NCBI GenBank assembly: GCA_027066255.1
Contig: JAMOOA010000178.1
Coordinates: 1 to 5,998, forward strand
Length of the DNA stretch: 5,998 nt
Origin: Candidatus Altimarinota bacterium
Lineage (GTDB): Bacteria > Patescibacteriota > Gracilibacteria > BD1-5 > UBA6164
Direction: 5' to 3'
Shown here: one piece after another, positions 4,816-5,998 of the stretch
Position numbering within the stretch: the stretch's first letter is position 1
Layout: every line of letters starts with the position of its first letter
The notes under the pieces: generated by a model
The model's input: the letters and a program-made list of their open reading frames with translations, nothing else
Database searches by the model: none
Told to the model about the DNA's origin: nothing
Program-made: the position numbers and the translations under genes

Positions 4816-5998
4816 ATGAACTTTACAAAAAAATACATAACTCCTTCGTATCTCGGAATTATCGATATAGGAAGTTACAAGATTCGTGTGTCTGCTTGTA
4901 AATTTCTCAACAAGAAAGTCACTCTTTTGGGTTACACAGAAAAGAGGCAAGATACTTCGACATTTATCAACGGTCAGTGCACCAATCTCGCAGGACTTTG
5001 TGAAGATATAGACGATACTCTCAAAAAACTTGAAAGAGAAAGTAAGATATCCTTGGATGAAGTCGTTATCAACTTCCCTTTTGGAGAGCTTTTTGCGGCA
5101 ACTAAGAAAATTAATTACAAACGTTCTCGTCCTCATACTCCTCTGGATCGCGAAGAAATAGAGCTCATTATTTCTCGCGCTCAAGAAATATCTCTCAAAA
5201 AACTCTCTCAGGAAATATATGAGACTCATGGAATAGGAAAAGAAGAAATAGAACTCATTCTCAGTCGTATCAACAGCTTCAAAATAGATACAGTAGAGCA
5301 CAAGGTCGTAGTAGGAGAAGAATGAGAAAATATCAAAATCTCCGTCCTCAATGTCTTTGTTCCACTGAGTAAACATAACCTCGTAAATCATATCGGAAAT
5401 ATCATAGAAAAAAAAGTCCTCCGTACTCTTCCTTCTGAGTTTTGTCTCACAAAACTCTTTACAGAAAAGGATATACTTGTCCTCGATATAGGGGCAACAC
5501 AAACTTCTATATCTATCAAAAAAGGGGGAGAGCTTCTTGGAGTCTCTAAAATTGGTATTGGGATGAACAATCTCCTTACAAAGATATCTGAAAATACCGG
5601 GAAAACTCGCATGGAGGTGCTAGATAAAATCAATACTGAAAACTATGAGGATGATAAGAAATCCTTTTTATCTATCTGGAATGAGGCTCTACTTATAGGT
5701 ATAAAGGAGATTATCCATGATGGTATTTGTCCTAATGTGATTTCTATTTTCTGAGGAGGAGGGAATAATGATTTTATCAAAAATAATCTCCTGCGCCTCA
5801 GTTTTGAAACCCAAGAGATCCGCATCGTAAAATGATTAGAATTTACACATGTCTGTAGAGAAAATCTCCTGACTCATGTCGAATCTGTGAGTCATGAAAG
5901 CATACTTAATATCAATCTCGATACATTTGCTCTCATTCTTGAAACCAATCATATCCTCAGTCGTGAGAAAGACAGTGTTAGTCAATCATTAAGAAAGG
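4816..5998 (+). CDS. ftsA: FtsA-like actin-fold cell-division ATPase, partial at the 3' end, 3 TGA codons read as Gly
   Basis: FtsA is an actin-fold protein that tethers FtsZ to the membrane. The frame is open for 394 codons to the window edge with TGA as Gly (residues 170, 313, 340). Seen in order: phosphate-1 loop G14-I-I-D17-I-G-S-Y-K-I-R; a 1C (SHS2-like) region at about 85-200 with the T-P-L-D-R-E-E-I-E motif and a helix I-S-R-A-Q-E-I-S-L; phosphate-2 loop L-D224-I-G-A-T-Q-T230 followed by S-I-S-I-K-K-G-G; and the adenosine motif I-S-I-F-G313-G-G-G-N-N. The phosphate-2 loop lacks the usual G-G-G run. PilM (type IV pilus) has the same fold and a similar D-I-G-A-T loop, so it is the main alternative; no pilus gene is visible. 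Normal FtsA is roughly 380-440 aa, so only the C-terminus, including any membrane-binding helix, should be missing. The ATG places the phosphate-1 loop near residue 14. There is no Shine-Dalgarno. The gene lies 17 nt behind the TPR gene. Confidence 0.75.

Noticed and set aside
4810..5502. Minus-strand open frame of 230 codons opposite the ftsA-like gene
   Set aside because: The translation is rich in Phe/Tyr/Ser runs with no recognisable motif, while the plus strand carries three actin-fold motifs in order. It is an antisense shadow.
247..5998. UGA = Trp (Mycoplasma-type code 4)
   Set aside because: TGA sits where RNase HII requires Gly, and TGG codons are used for Trp (for example next to a TGA in the 284-aa gene).

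Overview
The window reads as a piece of chromosome from a Gracilibacteria/Absconditabacteria (BD1-5/SR1)-type candidate-phyla bacterium that decodes UGA as glycine (translation table 25). Under the standard code four of the genes break into fragments. If TGA is read as Gly and only TAA/TAG as stops, they become clean full-length frames. I count 25 in-frame TGA codons: 8 in the 284-aa gene, 12 in the 741-aa gene, 2 in rnhB and 3 in the ftsA-like gene. One lies exactly at the invariant first Gly of the RNase HII signature G-I-D-E-x-G-R-G. Another lies in a protein repeat whose other copies use GGG or GGA at the same place. Trp is encoded by TGG, so this is not the Mycoplasma-type code. The DNA is AT-rich and most starts lack a Shine-Dalgarno sequence.

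Layout: (1) 1-72, minus: the first 24 residues of a Cys-x-x-Cys protein cut by the window edge. (2) 73-246: AT-rich spacer with one doubtful 33-codon ORF. (3) 247-1101, minus: an exported, beta-rich (Ig-like) protein of 284 aa. (4) 1178-3403, plus, divergent from it: an exported 741-aa fibre/adhesin-like protein with four G-N-V-G-I-G-type repeats, a Tyr/Gly/Ala-rich repeat core and a stretch resembling phage tail fibres. (5) 3462-4127, minus: rnhB (RNase HII), convergent with the fibre gene. (6) 4128-4273: a divergent promoter region holding a 38-bp palindrome and a 9-bp tandem repeat. (7) 4274-4798, plus: a 174-aa TPR protein. (8) 4816 to the end, plus: an FtsA-like actin-fold protein, 17 nt after the TPR gene and cut by the right edge.

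The two exported proteins look like a divergently transcribed cell-surface pair: they share a similar N-terminal export signal and an unusual C-terminal tail (A-L-C-I ... G-x-C-x-x-stop, allowing one spacing difference). The rest is housekeeping: RNA-primer/ribonucleotide removal (rnhB) and a probable TPR-ftsA cell-division operon. No tRNA, rRNA, CRISPR, insertion sequence or integrase is visible. The fibre protein looks like phage tail fibres, but no other phage gene is present.
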